This document shows positions 18,649-26,716 of a stretch of 64,000 bases of DNA, in pieces. Both the position numbers and the translations under genes were made by a program. Under the pieces are notes generated by a model. It saw nothing but the letters and a program-made list of their open reading frames with translations, was not told the origin of the DNA and did no database searches. The DNA is from Schauerella fraxinea (GTDB lineage: Bacteria; Pseudomonadota; Gammaproteobacteria; Burkholderiales; Burkholderiaceae_B): positions 534,495-598,494 of the forward strand of contig JAVDKL010000003.1 of assembly GCA_030849965.1 (NCBI GenBank). The letters run 5' to 3'. Every line of letters begins with the position of its first letter. The first letter of the stretch is position 1.

Positions 18649-19389
18649 TCAGGCGTCTTCGCCGGTTGCGCCCAGCAGCGACTGCGCGCCAGCCTCCGGA
18701 TCCGACCAGGGCGCCGCGCGCGCCAACGCCATCCAGACGCCGAACGGCAACGTGGTGCGTTTATGCCGCGGTGCCTGACGTGCGACGACGGGCCGGTCGT
18801 TCTCCACCAGCATCACACCGCATTCCAACGGAATTTCGCTGGGATCCCCGATCGAACGCCCGCGCGCGTCGGTGCCCAGCACATACCAGCATTCACCCAT
18901 ATCGCAGTAGGCCGCGCGTTTGGCCGGGCGCTTCAGATCGCCCAGCAGATCGGCGCGCCGCACTTTGATTTCGTGCACGATGGGTTCGACGTAGGTTTCG
19001 ACCGAAGTATTGCGGATCGAGAACACGTCGGGTTTGGCCACATGCCATACCGGCGGTGCATCAGGCTCGGCGCCTGGCACCTGCGCGCGCAAACTCAAGC
19101 CCCGCCATACCAGCCGGCCCGTCTGCCGCATGCTGCGCGCCACCCGCTCGACCAAAGCTTCGTGACTGTCGAACGCCGCCCGGTTGCGGGCGGTCGTGGC
19201 CGCCAGGAGCGCCACGCCCGTGTCGGTGACGCGCAGCGTTTCGAAGCCGTTCGCGCAGCGCACGCGCTCGGCCATGCCGGCGGCGAGCAGGTCGACTTCC
19301 AGCGCATCCTGGCAGGGCCAGCCGGCCGAGCGGTAGATGTCGCGCAGGCGGCGCGCATGGTGTTTGCCGAGTTCGGGAAGGGAAGACAT
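18649..19389 (-). CDS. uncharacterised protein with a PD-(D/E)XK nuclease-like segment
   Basis: A 246-residue protein from the ATG at 19389; the frame is open upstream to 19527 but that part is not protein-like. I do not recognise a named family. The middle has KPDVFSI followed about 20 residues later by VHEIKVRRADLLGDL, which fits the Asp...Glu-x-Lys spacing of PD-(D/E)XK nucleases. KRPAKRAAYCDMGECWYVLG after it resembles the helix-strand that follows the active site in MmcB-like repair nucleases. The N-terminus looks like a winged-helix (VTDTGVALL). A DNA-processing role is inference. It stands alone, converging on siaD and divergent from the next dehydrogenase gene. Confidence 0.7.
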   Translation of the reverse strand: MSSLPELGKHHARRLRDIYRSAGWPCQDALEVDLLAAGMAERVRCANGFETLRVTDTGVALLAATTARNRAAFDSHEALVERVARSMRQTGRLVWRGLSLRAQVPGAEPDAPPVWHVAKPDVFSIRNTSVETYVEPIVHEIKVRRADLLGDLKRPAKRAAYCDMGECWYVLGTDARGRSIGDPSEIPLECGVMLVENDRPVVARQAPRHKRTTLPFGVWMALARAAPWSDPEAGAQSLLGATGEDA

Positions 19390-19571
19390 GGCATCAAAAA
19401 AGGACAATGAAGCCGGACGATTATGCCACTCGCGCACGATGGCGGATTGCGCGGCGGCACCGCTAGCCTCTAGACTGTGGTGACGATTCGCGCCTGGAGC
19501 GCGAACAGGCGTCACGTCCGGCCGCAATACGGCGCGCAGGGCTGTTGACCCCCGCCAGGAGACAGTTGGAG

Positions 19572-20462
19572 ATGGATAAGAAAATGACGGTCGGCATTAT
19601 CGGTGTCGGCATGATGGGCCACGGTATCGCCACGAATATCGTCAAGGGGGGCTATGCGCTCACCTTGCTCGACCATCCCGGCAATCAGCCGGTGGACGAT
19701 CTGGTCGCAGCTGGCGCCACGCGTAGCGATAGCGCTGCGGCCATCGCGCGCGACACCGACGTGGTGATCTTGTGCGTCACCGGCACGCCCCAGGTTGAAG
19801 ATGTACTGTTTCGCGCCGGTGGGGTGCTCGAAGGCCTGACGCCCGGCACGATCGTGATCGACTGCTCGACCGCCATTCCGTCTTCCACCTTGAAGATTGC
19901 CGAAGCGGTGAGCAATGCCGGGGGGCAGTTTCTTGATGCGCCCATGACGCGCACGCCCAAGGAAGCTGCTGAAGGGCGCCTCAATCTGATCGTGGGCGGC
20001 AGCCCCGAGCTGTACGAGACCTGCCTGCCGCTGCTGCAAACCTATGCCGAGAACATCACGCATGCCGGCCCCGTGGGCGCCGGGCATCGCATGAAGCTCC
20101 TGCACAACTATGTGTCGCTGGGCTTTTCGGCGGTATTGGCCGAAGCGGCGGCGTGCGCACGCCGTGCCGATATCGATCCCGCCGTCTTCATGGACATTCT
20201 CGCCAAGGGCGGGGGCGACGGCGTGGTGCTGGGCCGGCTGCGCCCCTACATCGAACATGGCGACAGCTCGAGCTTCCGCTTTTCGGTCGCCAATGCGTTG
20301 AAGGACATGGGCTACTACACCACGATGGCCGAAGAGGCCGGCGCCGCGCATCTCACGGCCACGGCAGTACGCGACACGTACGCACGCATCAACGATGCCG
20401 GCATGGCGAACTCCCCGATTCCCGAAATGATCGGCGAACTTGCCTCGCCCAGCCGCAAGTAA
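19572..20462 (+). CDS. NAD(P)-dependent beta-hydroxyacid dehydrogenase (3-hydroxyisobutyrate dehydrogenase family)
   Basis: A 296-residue enzyme. The N-terminal Rossmann motif GIIGVGMMGHGIA, the substrate-binding DAPMTRTPKEAAEGRL and the catalytic Lys region GAGHRMKLLHNYVSLG match the 3-HIBDH/tartronate-semialdehyde reductase/GarR family. It reduces or oxidises a small beta-hydroxyacid with NAD(P)H; the exact substrate is not determined. The ATG at 19572 has AGGAG 10 nt upstream; a second ATG at 19584 is also possible. The motif DAPMTRTP differs from the usual DAPVSGG, a known variant in the family. It is monocistronic, followed by a GC-rich hairpin. Confidence 0.88.
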   Translation: MDKKMTVGIIGVGMMGHGIATNIVKGGYALTLLDHPGNQPVDDLVAAGATRSDSAAAIARDTDVVILCVTGTPQVEDVLFRAGGVLEGLTPGTIVIDCSTAIPSSTLKIAEAVSNAGGQFLDAPMTRTPKEAAEGRLNLIVGGSPELYETCLPLLQTYAENITHAGPVGAGHRMKLLHNYVSLGFSAVLAEAAACARRADIDPAVFMDILAKGGGDGVVLGRLRPYIEHGDSSSFRFSVANALKDMGYYTTMAEEAGAAHLTATAVRDTYARINDAGMANSPIPEMIGELASPSRK

Positions 20463-20471
20463 GCAGGCATG

Positions 20472-20491
20472 GGCCGCTGCAAAGCGGCCCG
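20472..20491 (+). terminator. GC-rich hairpin after the dehydrogenase gene
   Basis: GGGCCGCT-GCAA-AGCGGCCC is a perfect 8-bp stem with a 4-nt loop starting 10 bp after the stop codon. There is no T-run, so intrinsic termination would be weak. It may instead protect the 3' end. Confidence 0.45.
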
Positions 20492-20607
20492 CTGCGCCGC
20501 GCGTGCGGCCCGCCGTTCATGGCGGTAGTGCCGCGTCGTCATCCACAGTTGGCTTACCGCCCGATAGAACATACGCTGGCCCCGTGAGCGTCCCATCGGG
20601 GGCAGGG

Positions 20608-21015
20608 TCAGTGGCAGCTGCAGTCGTTCAGGCCCTGCAGGATGCCGCATTCGCCGGCATTGCTGGTGCCCGGGCACATCTCGCGCAGCGCGGTCAGGTG
20701 CGACTTCAAATGCACGAGTTCGGCCATTCGCATGTCGACCTGGCGAATGTGGGTGTCGAGCAACGTATTGATATCCGAGCACCCTTCGTCCGGCGTATCG
20801 CGAAAATGCAGCAGCGTGCGCACCTCGTCCAGTGTCATATCCAGCGACCGGCAGTGGCGGATAAAGCGCAGGCGCTCGATGTGCGGCTCGCCATATAGAC
20901 GGAAATTGCCGTCGCTGCGTAGCGGCTCGGGCAACAAACCTTCTTTTTCGTAAAAGCGGATGGTGCCCACGCCGCACTCGGTGCGGGTGGCCAATTCGCC
21001 GATCTTGATCGTCAT
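20608..21015 (-). CDS. cadR: Cd(II)/Pb(II)-responsive MerR-family regulator (CadR/PbrR)
   Basis: A 135-residue MerR protein. The helix-turn-helix is at the N-terminus (IGELATRTECGVGTIRFYE), followed by the dimerisation helix and a metal-binding C-terminus. Cysteines at 14, 79 and 134 fall at the positions of the lead-binding residues of PbrR; Cys114, Cys123 and the DCSCH end add further ligands typical of CadR. It binds divalent Cd or Pb (Zn weakly) and untwists the 19/20-bp-spaced promoter of the divergent P-type ATPase gene. The two genes are 173 bp apart, and the operator lies in that gap. It probably represses its own synthesis. Confidence 0.93.
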   Translation of the reverse strand: MTIKIGELATRTECGVGTIRFYEKEGLLPEPLRSDGNFRLYGEPHIERLRFIRHCRSLDMTLDEVRTLLHFRDTPDEGCSDINTLLDTHIRQVDMRMAELVHLKSHLTALREMCPGTSNAGECGILQGLNDCSCH

Positions 21016-21123
21016 AACCGGGCTCCGTGAGGGGAATTGAAGGGGCGTTGGAAGAGGGCGTTAAAAAAAGGGGGGCGTTGAAAGGGGCATTGAGGGGCCG
21101 CCCGGTAATCGTCGCCGCAGCGC

Positions 21124-21155
21124 TTGACTCTATAGTAGCTTCAGGGTTTCCAATC
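21124..21155 (+). promoter_or_regulatory. MerR-type promoter/operator of the metal ATPase gene
   Basis: A TTGACT -35 hexamer (21124-21129) is followed by an imperfect dyad, ACTCTATAGTAGC...CAGGGT (21127-21147), the characteristic CadR/PbrR/ZntR operator. It lies in an overlong spacer, with a weak -10 near 21149-21155. It drives the ATPase gene, whose ATG is about 35 bp further on. Confidence 0.85.
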
Positions 21156-21188
21156 GAATAGACCGCTTTGCACTGGAAAGGTTCTTCG

Positions 21189-23624
21189 ATGCCCACCCCC
21201 ACCCGTCACGACCCGCACGATCACGCTCGCCGCCCTGCGCCCGGTGCGGAAGAGCCCGCGCATGCGCAAGCGGACGATCATGGCCATAACGCCGGCGTCC
21301 CTGCCGCTCACAATCACGCCAGCCATGATCACGCAGCTCACGATCACGCGGCTCACAATCACGCAGCAGATGCCTGCTGCGGCCACGATCACGCGCCGGC
21401 AACCGCCGCGCCGGTGGACGTTACCGCAGCTGCTGCCGCGCTGGCCGCGACGGCTGTGGGTACGGTGACGGTGTTACGGATTTCGGGCATGGATTGCCCG
21501 ACCGAAGAGGGCCTGATCCGCAAACAGCTCAATGGCCGCCAGGATGTGCATGCCATGGATTTCAACTTGGTGAGCCGCACTTTGGCCGTGGATCACGTCG
21601 ACGACGCGCTGCCGGCCATTCAGGCTGCGTTGGCCGATATCGGCTTGCCGGGGCAGATCGTCGGCAGCGAAGCCGATCCCGGCGACCATGCCGGTCACGC
21701 GCTGCCGATCTGGCGCCTGGCGGTATCGGGCGTGGCGGCGATCGCCTCCGAAGCCGTGTATTGGGCCACGGGCGGTAATTCGTGGGTGGTCATGGCGCTC
21801 GCCGCCATCGCGATCCTCACCTGCGGGCTGAGCACCTACAAAAAGGGCTGGATCGCGCTGCGCCACTTCAATCTCAATATCAATGCCCTGATGGCGATCG
21901 CCGTTACCAGCGCGGTATTGATCGGCCATTGGCCCGAAGCGGCGATGGTGATGGTGTTGTTCACGATCGCCGAAATGATCGAAGCCAAGTCGCTCGACCG
22001 GGCGCGCAACGCCATTCGCGGTTTGCTGGCGCTCACGCCCGAGGTGGCCACGGTCCAGGATGCGCAAGGCGCGTGGACCGACGTGCCCTCGGCAGAGGTG
22101 GCCATTGGCAGTCTGGTGCGCGTGAAACCGGGCGAGCGGATTGCGCTGGACGGGGAAGTGGTGGAAGGGCGGTCGGCCGTCGATCAGTCGCCGATCACCG
22201 GCGAGAGTTTGCCGGTCGACAAGACCGTGGGCGACGTGGTGTACGGCGGCACGATCAACGCCTCGGGCGCGCTGACGTTCCGCGTGACGGCGGTCGCGCG
22301 CGATTCGACGTTGGCCCGCATTATCCATGCGGTGGAAGCCGCACAAGGCAGCCGCGCGCCCACCCAGCGTTTCGTGGACCAGTTCTCGCGCATCTACACG
22401 CCGGCCGTATTTGCCGTGGCGATTGCAGTGGCTGCCGTACCGCCCCTCTTCATGGGTGCGGATGCGTTTACGTGGATCTATCGCGCCCTTGTGCTGCTGG
22501 TGATCGCCTGCCCGTGCGCCCTTGTGATTTCAACGCCTGTGACCATCGTCAGCGGCTTGGCGGCGGCGGCGCGGCGAGGCATTTTGATCAAGGGCGGGGT
22601 GTACCTCGAAATGGGTCACACGCTCAAAGTATTGGCGTTGGACAAGACCGGCACCATCACGCGTGGCAAACCGTCGCGCACCGATGAGGTGTTGTGGGGT
22701 GACGATCCGGCACGCGCCGCGCAACTGGCGCACAGTTTGGCGGCACGCTCCGACCACCCGGTATCCAAAGCGATCGCGCAGGCAGCCGACGAATCGGGAA
22801 GTCATGCGTTGCCGGTCGACGATTTCGAAGCCTTGCTCGGTGTGGGCGTGCGCGGCACGATTGCCGGGGTGACGTACACGCTGGGCAGTCGCCGGCTGTT
22901 GTCCGCCACGGAGGAGGGGCGGGCAACTGCGACGGCTGCAACGACTGTGAACGCGAATGCCGCGATCGGCGTGGCCGGAAGGTCGTCCGCAGAACTCGAG
23001 AAGCAAGTCGAAGCGCTCGAATCGCAAGGCAAGACGGTGGTGTTGCTCACCCAAGGCAGCCAGGTGCTGGCGCTGTATGCCGTGGCCGACACGATCAAGG
23101 AAGCAAGCCGCGAGGCCATCGCGGATTTGCATCGATTGGGCGTGAAGACCGTCATGCTCACGGGCGACAATCCCCACACGGCACGCGCGATCGCTCGCGA
23201 AGCGGGCATCGACGAGGCGCTCGGTGGGCAAATGCCCGAAGACAAGTTGCGCTACATCGAAGCGGCCGCCAAAACTGCGGGCGGACGTGTGGGCATGGTG
23301 GGCGATGGCATCAACGATGCGCCGGCGTTGGCACGGGCCGACATCGGTTTCGCAATGGGTGCAGCCGGCACCGATGCCGCGATCGAAACGGCCGACGTCG
23401 CCATCATGGACGACGATCTGCGCAAGATTGCGCGCTTCATGCGCATGTCGCGGGCGACGGCCAACGTGCTCAAGCAAAACATCGCGTTCGCGCTGTTGAT
23501 CAAAGCGGTATTCGTGGCGCTGACGTTCAGCGGTCAGGCGACCATGTGGATGGCGGTATTTGCCGATATGGGCGCCAGTTTGATCGTGGTGTTCAACGGA
23601 CTACGGCTGTTGAAAACGGCGTAA
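21189..23624 (+). CDS. cadA: Cd/Zn/Pb-translocating P1B-type ATPase
   Basis: An 811-residue inner-membrane efflux pump. A His-rich head (residues about 5-75, repeated His-Asp/Asn-His-Ala with CCGHDH) precedes an HMA domain with metal site MDCPTEE. The transport motif is Cys441-Pro-Cys443 (ACPCALVIST), the phosphorylation site is Asp485 in DKTGT, and SDHPVSKAI and GDGINDAPAL are intact. CPC with the MDCPTEE site indicates Zn/Cd/Pb rather than copper. An Ala/Thr-rich insertion (about 578-600) interrupts the nucleotide domain. The ATG at 21189 has AAAGG upstream; a TTG at 21168 is less likely. CadR controls it from the divergent gene, and a strong terminator follows. Confidence 0.94.
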   Translation: MPTPTRHDPHDHARRPAPGAEEPAHAQADDHGHNAGVPAAHNHASHDHAAHDHAAHNHAADACCGHDHAPATAAPVDVTAAAAALAATAVGTVTVLRISGMDCPTEEGLIRKQLNGRQDVHAMDFNLVSRTLAVDHVDDALPAIQAALADIGLPGQIVGSEADPGDHAGHALPIWRLAVSGVAAIASEAVYWATGGNSWVVMALAAIAILTCGLSTYKKGWIALRHFNLNINALMAIAVTSAVLIGHWPEAAMVMVLFTIAEMIEAKSLDRARNAIRGLLALTPEVATVQDAQGAWTDVPSAEVAIGSLVRVKPGERIALDGEVVEGRSAVDQSPITGESLPVDKTVGDVVYGGTINASGALTFRVTAVARDSTLARIIHAVEAAQGSRAPTQRFVDQFSRIYTPAVFAVAIAVAAVPPLFMGADAFTWIYRALVLLVIACPCALVISTPVTIVSGLAAAARRGILIKGGVYLEMGHTLKVLALDKTGTITRGKPSRTDEVLWGDDPARAAQLAHSLAARSDHPVSKAIAQAADESGSHALPVDDFEALLGVGVRGTIAGVTYTLGSRRLLSATEEGRATATAATTVNANAAIGVAGRSSAELEKQVEALESQGKTVVLLTQGSQVLALYAVADTIKEASREAIADLHRLGVKTVMLTGDNPHTARAIAREAGIDEALGGQMPEDKLRYIEAAAKTAGGRVGMVGDGINDAPALARADIGFAMGAAGTDAAIETADVAIMDDDLRKIARFMRMSRATANVLKQNIAFALLIKAVFVALTFSGQATMWMAVFADMGASLIVVFNGLRLLKTA

Positions 23625-23647
23625 CGACGCGGCTCGAAAATGGCGCC

Positions 23648-23688
23648 AAAACCCGCTCTGCATTCAGGTGTGCCGAGCGGGTTTTTTT
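23648..23688 (+). terminator. intrinsic terminator of cadA
   Basis: AAAACCCGCTC (23648-23658) pairs with GAGCGGGTTTT (23675-23685) and is followed by more T. The loop is 16 nt. It lies 24 bp after the cadA stop. Confidence 0.88.
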
Positions 23689-23783
23689 GAGCTCCGAACA
23701 TAGCCTATGGCATATCTCTAAGCTGTTGCTATAAAAGGAAAATTTCGATTTTCAGCCAAATGCATGAGGGCGTCAGGGATACT

Positions 23784-23813
23784 GCAAAAACCGCTGTTTT
23801 TGCGTGCTAAACT
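23784..23813 (+). promoter_or_regulatory. probable promoter of the riboswitch-mntP transcript
   Basis: TGCTAAACT provides an extended -10 (TAAACT at 23808-23813) about 10 bp before the riboswitch begins. Just upstream, GCAAAAA-CCGCTG-TTTTTGC (23784-23803) is a perfect 7-bp inverted repeat that overlaps the -35 zone and could be an operator, possibly for an MntR- or Fur-like protein. No good -35 hexamer is visible. Confidence 0.5.
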
Positions 23814-23821
23814 CGCGCCTC

Positions 23822-23979
23822 GTATTTGGGGAGTAGCCGGCTTCCGATCCCCGGAAGCGCTCGTGTCAACATACTCGGTGTACACAACACTGTGGTGCGA
23901 GCAACTGATTCAGGTTGGCGAGACCAATGGCGTGCGGACGCGACGTAGGTCGGGGTGCGTCCTGTGTGCCTTGGTTTTT
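23822..23979 (+). promoter_or_regulatory. yybP-ykoY manganese riboswitch
   Basis: The conserved segments appear in order: TTTGGGGAGTAGCCG (from 23825), GTCAACATACTCGG (from about 23864), GGCGAGACCAATG and a closing GCCTTGGTTTTT. These match the Mn2+-binding yybP-ykoY aptamer found upstream of mntP in proteobacteria. The element ends about 25 nt before the mntP start. The last segment and its T-run suggest control of either termination or ribosome access; Mn2+ binding would raise MntP expression. Confidence 0.93.
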
Positions 23980-24004
23980 CATGCCCGATCTGGAAGCACT
24001 TACC

Positions 24005-24586
24005 ATGAACCTCGCATCAACCCTGTTGCTGGCGCTCGCCATGTCTACAGACGCTTTCGCTGCGGCGATCGGCAAAGGCGCCACCTTGCACAAGCCGCGT
24101 TTGCGCGAAGCGCTGCGCACCGGTCTCATCTTCGGCGTGATCGAAGCCATCACCCCGGTGATCGGGTGGGCCTTCGGTCTGGCCGCCTCGCAGTACGTGG
24201 CACGCTTCGATCATTGGATCGCATTCTGTCTGTTGGCCGTACTCGGCGTGCGCATGATCCAGGCAGGCCTCACCGCGCCAAAGCAGGAAGCGGAAGAAAA
24301 ACCCCAGCGCCATTCCTTCGCCGTTCTGGCTGTGACGGCCTTCGCCACCAGCATCGATGCGATGGCGGTCGGCGTCGGCTTGGCCTTCATCGACGTGGAC
24401 ATTTTGCCCACAGCCGCGGCCATCGGTGTCGCCACCATGCTGATGGTGACGGTTGGCGTGATGCTGGGCCGCGTGCTCGGCAACATTGTGGGCCGGCGCG
24501 CTGAAGTCGTCGGTGGGGTTATCCTGATCGGCATTGGCGGATTGATCCTGTTCGAACATTTGACGGCGCCCGTCGTGGCGGGTTGA
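24005..24586 (+). CDS. mntP: manganese efflux pump MntP
   Basis: A 193-residue inner-membrane protein with six predicted helices, built as two related halves. Each half has the family's Asp motif: [17 protein letters not shown] near the start and [18 protein letters not shown] in the middle. Length matches MntP (about 190). It exports Mn2+ and prevents manganese toxicity. The ATG at 24005 lies directly after the yybP-ykoY riboswitch, confirming both the start and the metal. It is followed by the DUF2946-type gene after 60 bp, probably a separate unit. Confidence 0.95.
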   Translation: MNLASTLLLALAMSTDAFAAAIGKGATLHKPRLREALRTGLIFGVIEAITPVIGWAFGLAASQYVARFDHWIAFCLLAVLGVRMIQAGLTAPKQEAEEKPQRHSFAVLAVTAFATSIDAMAVGVGLAFIDVDILPTAAAIGVATMLMVTVGVMLGRVLGNIVGRRAEVVGGVILIGIGGLILFEHLTAPVVAG

Positions 24587-24646
24587 TCGCTCGTTCAGGC
24601 CGATTCGCGTAAGCCCCGTCTCGCCCTCACGTTTCTCGCTTTGCCC

Positions 24647-25264
24647 ATGTCGCCATCCTGTCTTTCACGCCGCACGCCGCGCATCCGTTTCGGATCGCGC
24701 GGCGTGATGCTGCGCGTGGCCGGCGGACTGGCGTTGCTGTGCATCCTGCTGCGCGGATTTATTCCGTCCGGCTACATGCCCGATCTGGATCAGTCGCGCG
24801 AGCGATGGTTTGCGCTCGTGCTGTGCGCCGGCGCGGGACCGATGCCGATGCCCGTGGCGATGTCCATGTCCATGCCCATGGCGACTGGAGATCACGGCGC
24901 GGCTGACTTGGGACATGGCGCGGCCGACATAGGACATGGCGCGCATGGCGCTGCGATGGCCAACGCGCATCCCGTGGCGGATGTCGATATGGATCCGGTC
25001 GCGAATGCCAGTGCGGATCCCGTCGCCCATTCCGACGCGGATGCCGGCGACCCGCATCACGACACGATGATGCATGCCGGCCAGGATTGTCCGTTTGCCG
25101 TGGCGGCCGTGCAGCCGTTCGTCGGCGGCGTCCCGGCGGTATCGACGCTGACGGTACCGGTGCGCGTGGTGCAACTGGCGCCGGTGCCACCGTCGCAACA
25201 CATCTTGCCACCCCCGCGCGCGCCGCCCCTCGGCTCGCGCGCGCCTCCTTCGATCACCGTTTGA
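24647..25264 (+). CDS. DUF2946-type protein with Met/His/Asp-rich low-complexity region
   Basis: A 205-residue protein that begins with a basic stretch and one membrane helix (LRVAGGLALLCILLRGF), then IPSGYMPDLD and LVLCAGAG, and later QDCPFAVAA; this order matches the small DUF2946 family. Between them is a long stretch (about residues 65-145) of MPMPVAMSMSMPM, GHGAAD/GHGAHG repeats and DxDPVA repeats, rich in Met and His and suited to copper or silver binding. DUF2946 genes often neighbour metal or TonB-receptor genes; no function is proven. It is followed 87 bp later by the PepSY protein, probably in one operon. Confidence 0.72.
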   Translation: MSPSCLSRRTPRIRFGSRGVMLRVAGGLALLCILLRGFIPSGYMPDLDQSRERWFALVLCAGAGPMPMPVAMSMSMPMATGDHGAADLGHGAADIGHGAHGAAMANAHPVADVDMDPVANASADPVAHSDADAGDPHHDTMMHAGQDCPFAVAAVQPFVGGVPAVSTLTVPVRVVQLAPVPPSQHILPPPRAPPLGSRAPPSITV

Positions 25265-25351
25265 ATGCGGTCTTCGCGACGGCCTTGTGCCGTGGCGAAC
25301 ATTCCATGCCGCACGCGTGTGCGGCATATCGGTTATCGAGGATTCTTCATC

Positions 25352-26716
25352 ATGCAACCCACTGCCGATTCGACCATCGCGGATGCGCCGCGCACGGGCG
25401 ACATCTATCGTGCGGTCTGGCGCTGGCATTTCTATGCTGGCTTGCTTGTACTGCCTTTTCTCATTTTGCTCGCCGTCACCGGTGGGCTCTACCTCTTTCA
25501 AAAAGAGATCGACGGCTACTGGTATCGCGATCTCAAAACGGTGGCGGTGCGCGATCAGGCACCGCTGCCCGCGTCGCAACTGCTCGCCGCAGCACGCGCC
25601 GCGCAGCCGGGCGAAGCGGGCCGATACACGCCGCCGGCCACCCCCGCGAGCGCTGCACAGGTGCTGATCCGGGCGCCCGACGGCGAACGCCAGATCGTTC
25701 ACATCGATCCGTATGACGCGCGCGTGCTGGGCACATTGCCTGACAAAGGCACGATCATGGGTGTGATCCGGCGCTTGCACAGCCTGGATTACTTCGGCCC
25801 CATCGCCAACGGTGCGATCGAAATCGCCGCGGGCTGGACCATCATGCTGGTGTTGACCGGCCTGTATCTCTGGTGGCCGCGCGGCCGGCGTGCCGGCGTG
25901 ATCACCGTTCGTGGCACGCCTTCCAAACGTGTGTTCTGGCGCGATGTGCACGCCGTGGGCGGATGCGTGCTGGCGGTGTTCATTTTGTTCCTGGCCACCA
26001 CCGGCATGCCGTGGTCGCTGGTGTGGGGCGGCAAGGTCAATCAATGGGCCAACGGCAGCAACTTCGGCTATCCGGCGGGGGTGCGCGTGGCTGTGCCGAT
26101 GTCGGACGAACATCTGGCGCATCAAGGCCATACCAGTTGGACCATGGAGCAAGCGAAGATGCCGATGTCGTCGGCGCCACCCGCCGATGGTGCGGCGTTC
26201 GGGCTGGATCGGGCGGTCGCCACGTTCAAGCAACTGGGACTGGCGCCCGGCTATGCCATTGCGCTGCCCAGCGGTCCCAATGGGGTGTACACCGGATCGG
26301 TTTATCCCAACGACTTGTCGCAGCAGCGCGTGGTGCATCTGGACCGATACACCGGCCGGGTGCTGTTGGACATGGGTTATGCCGACTACGGCCCATTGGG
26401 TAAGGGGCTTGAATGGGGCATCAACGTTCACATGGGTCAGGAATTCGGTCTGGCAAATCAGATTGTGCTGGCCCTGGTGTGCGCGGGCATCGTGCTCTTT
26501 TGCGTGGCCGCCGGCACGATGTGGTGGATGCGCCGCCCGGTCGGCAGTCTCGGCGTGCCCGCGCCGCCTGCCGATCGTCGGGCGCTACGCGGCGTGCTCA
26601 CGCTCTTGGTCGTGGGCGGCATCATTTTTCCGTTGATGGGCGCGTCGCTGGTGGTGATGTGGTTGATCGACCGCGTGGCAACACGCCCTGTTCGGGTGGC
26701 AGCTACTGTGCGCTGA
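25352..26716 (+). CDS. PepSY-associated TM protein (PiuB/YfeH-like)
   Basis: A 454-residue membrane protein. TM1 is VWRWHFYAGLLVLPFLILLAVTGGLYLF with RWHFYAGL, the standard opening. A PepSY domain follows (VHIDPYDARVLGTL), then helices with TIMLVLTGLYLWWPRG, VHAVGGCVLAVFILFLATTGMPWS and a C-terminal WGINVHMGQEFGLANQ. The histidines in these helices may bind haem, as in related ferric reductases. Family members are iron- or copper-regulated and thought to reduce or import metal siderophores. The start has GAGG 11 nt upstream. Its 3' end overlaps the convergent sorbosone-dehydrogenase-like gene by 14 bp. Confidence 0.88.
   Translation: MQPTADSTIADAPRTGDIYRAVWRWHFYAGLLVLPFLILLAVTGGLYLFQKEIDGYWYRDLKTVAVRDQAPLPASQLLAAARAAQPGEAGRYTPPATPASAAQVLIRAPDGERQIVHIDPYDARVLGTLPDKGTIMGVIRRLHSLDYFGPIANGAIEIAAGWTIMLVLTGLYLWWPRGRRAGVITVRGTPSKRVFWRDVHAVGGCVLAVFILFLATTGMPWSLVWGGKVNQWANGSNFGYPAGVRVAVPMSDEHLAHQGHTSWTMEQAKMPMSSAPPADGAAFGLDRAVATFKQLGLAPGYAIALPSGPNGVYTGSVYPNDLSQQRVVHLDRYTGRVLLDMGYADYGPLGKGLEWGINVHMGQEFGLANQIVLALVCAGIVLFCVAAGTMWWMRRPVGSLGVPAPPADRRALRGVLTLLVVGGIIFPLMGASLVVMWLIDRVATRPVRVAATVR

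Noticed and set aside
23764..24504. 246-codon open frame over the riboswitch and mntP
   Set aside because: Different frame from MntP and covers the structured RNA leader; the MntP frame is clearly the coding one.
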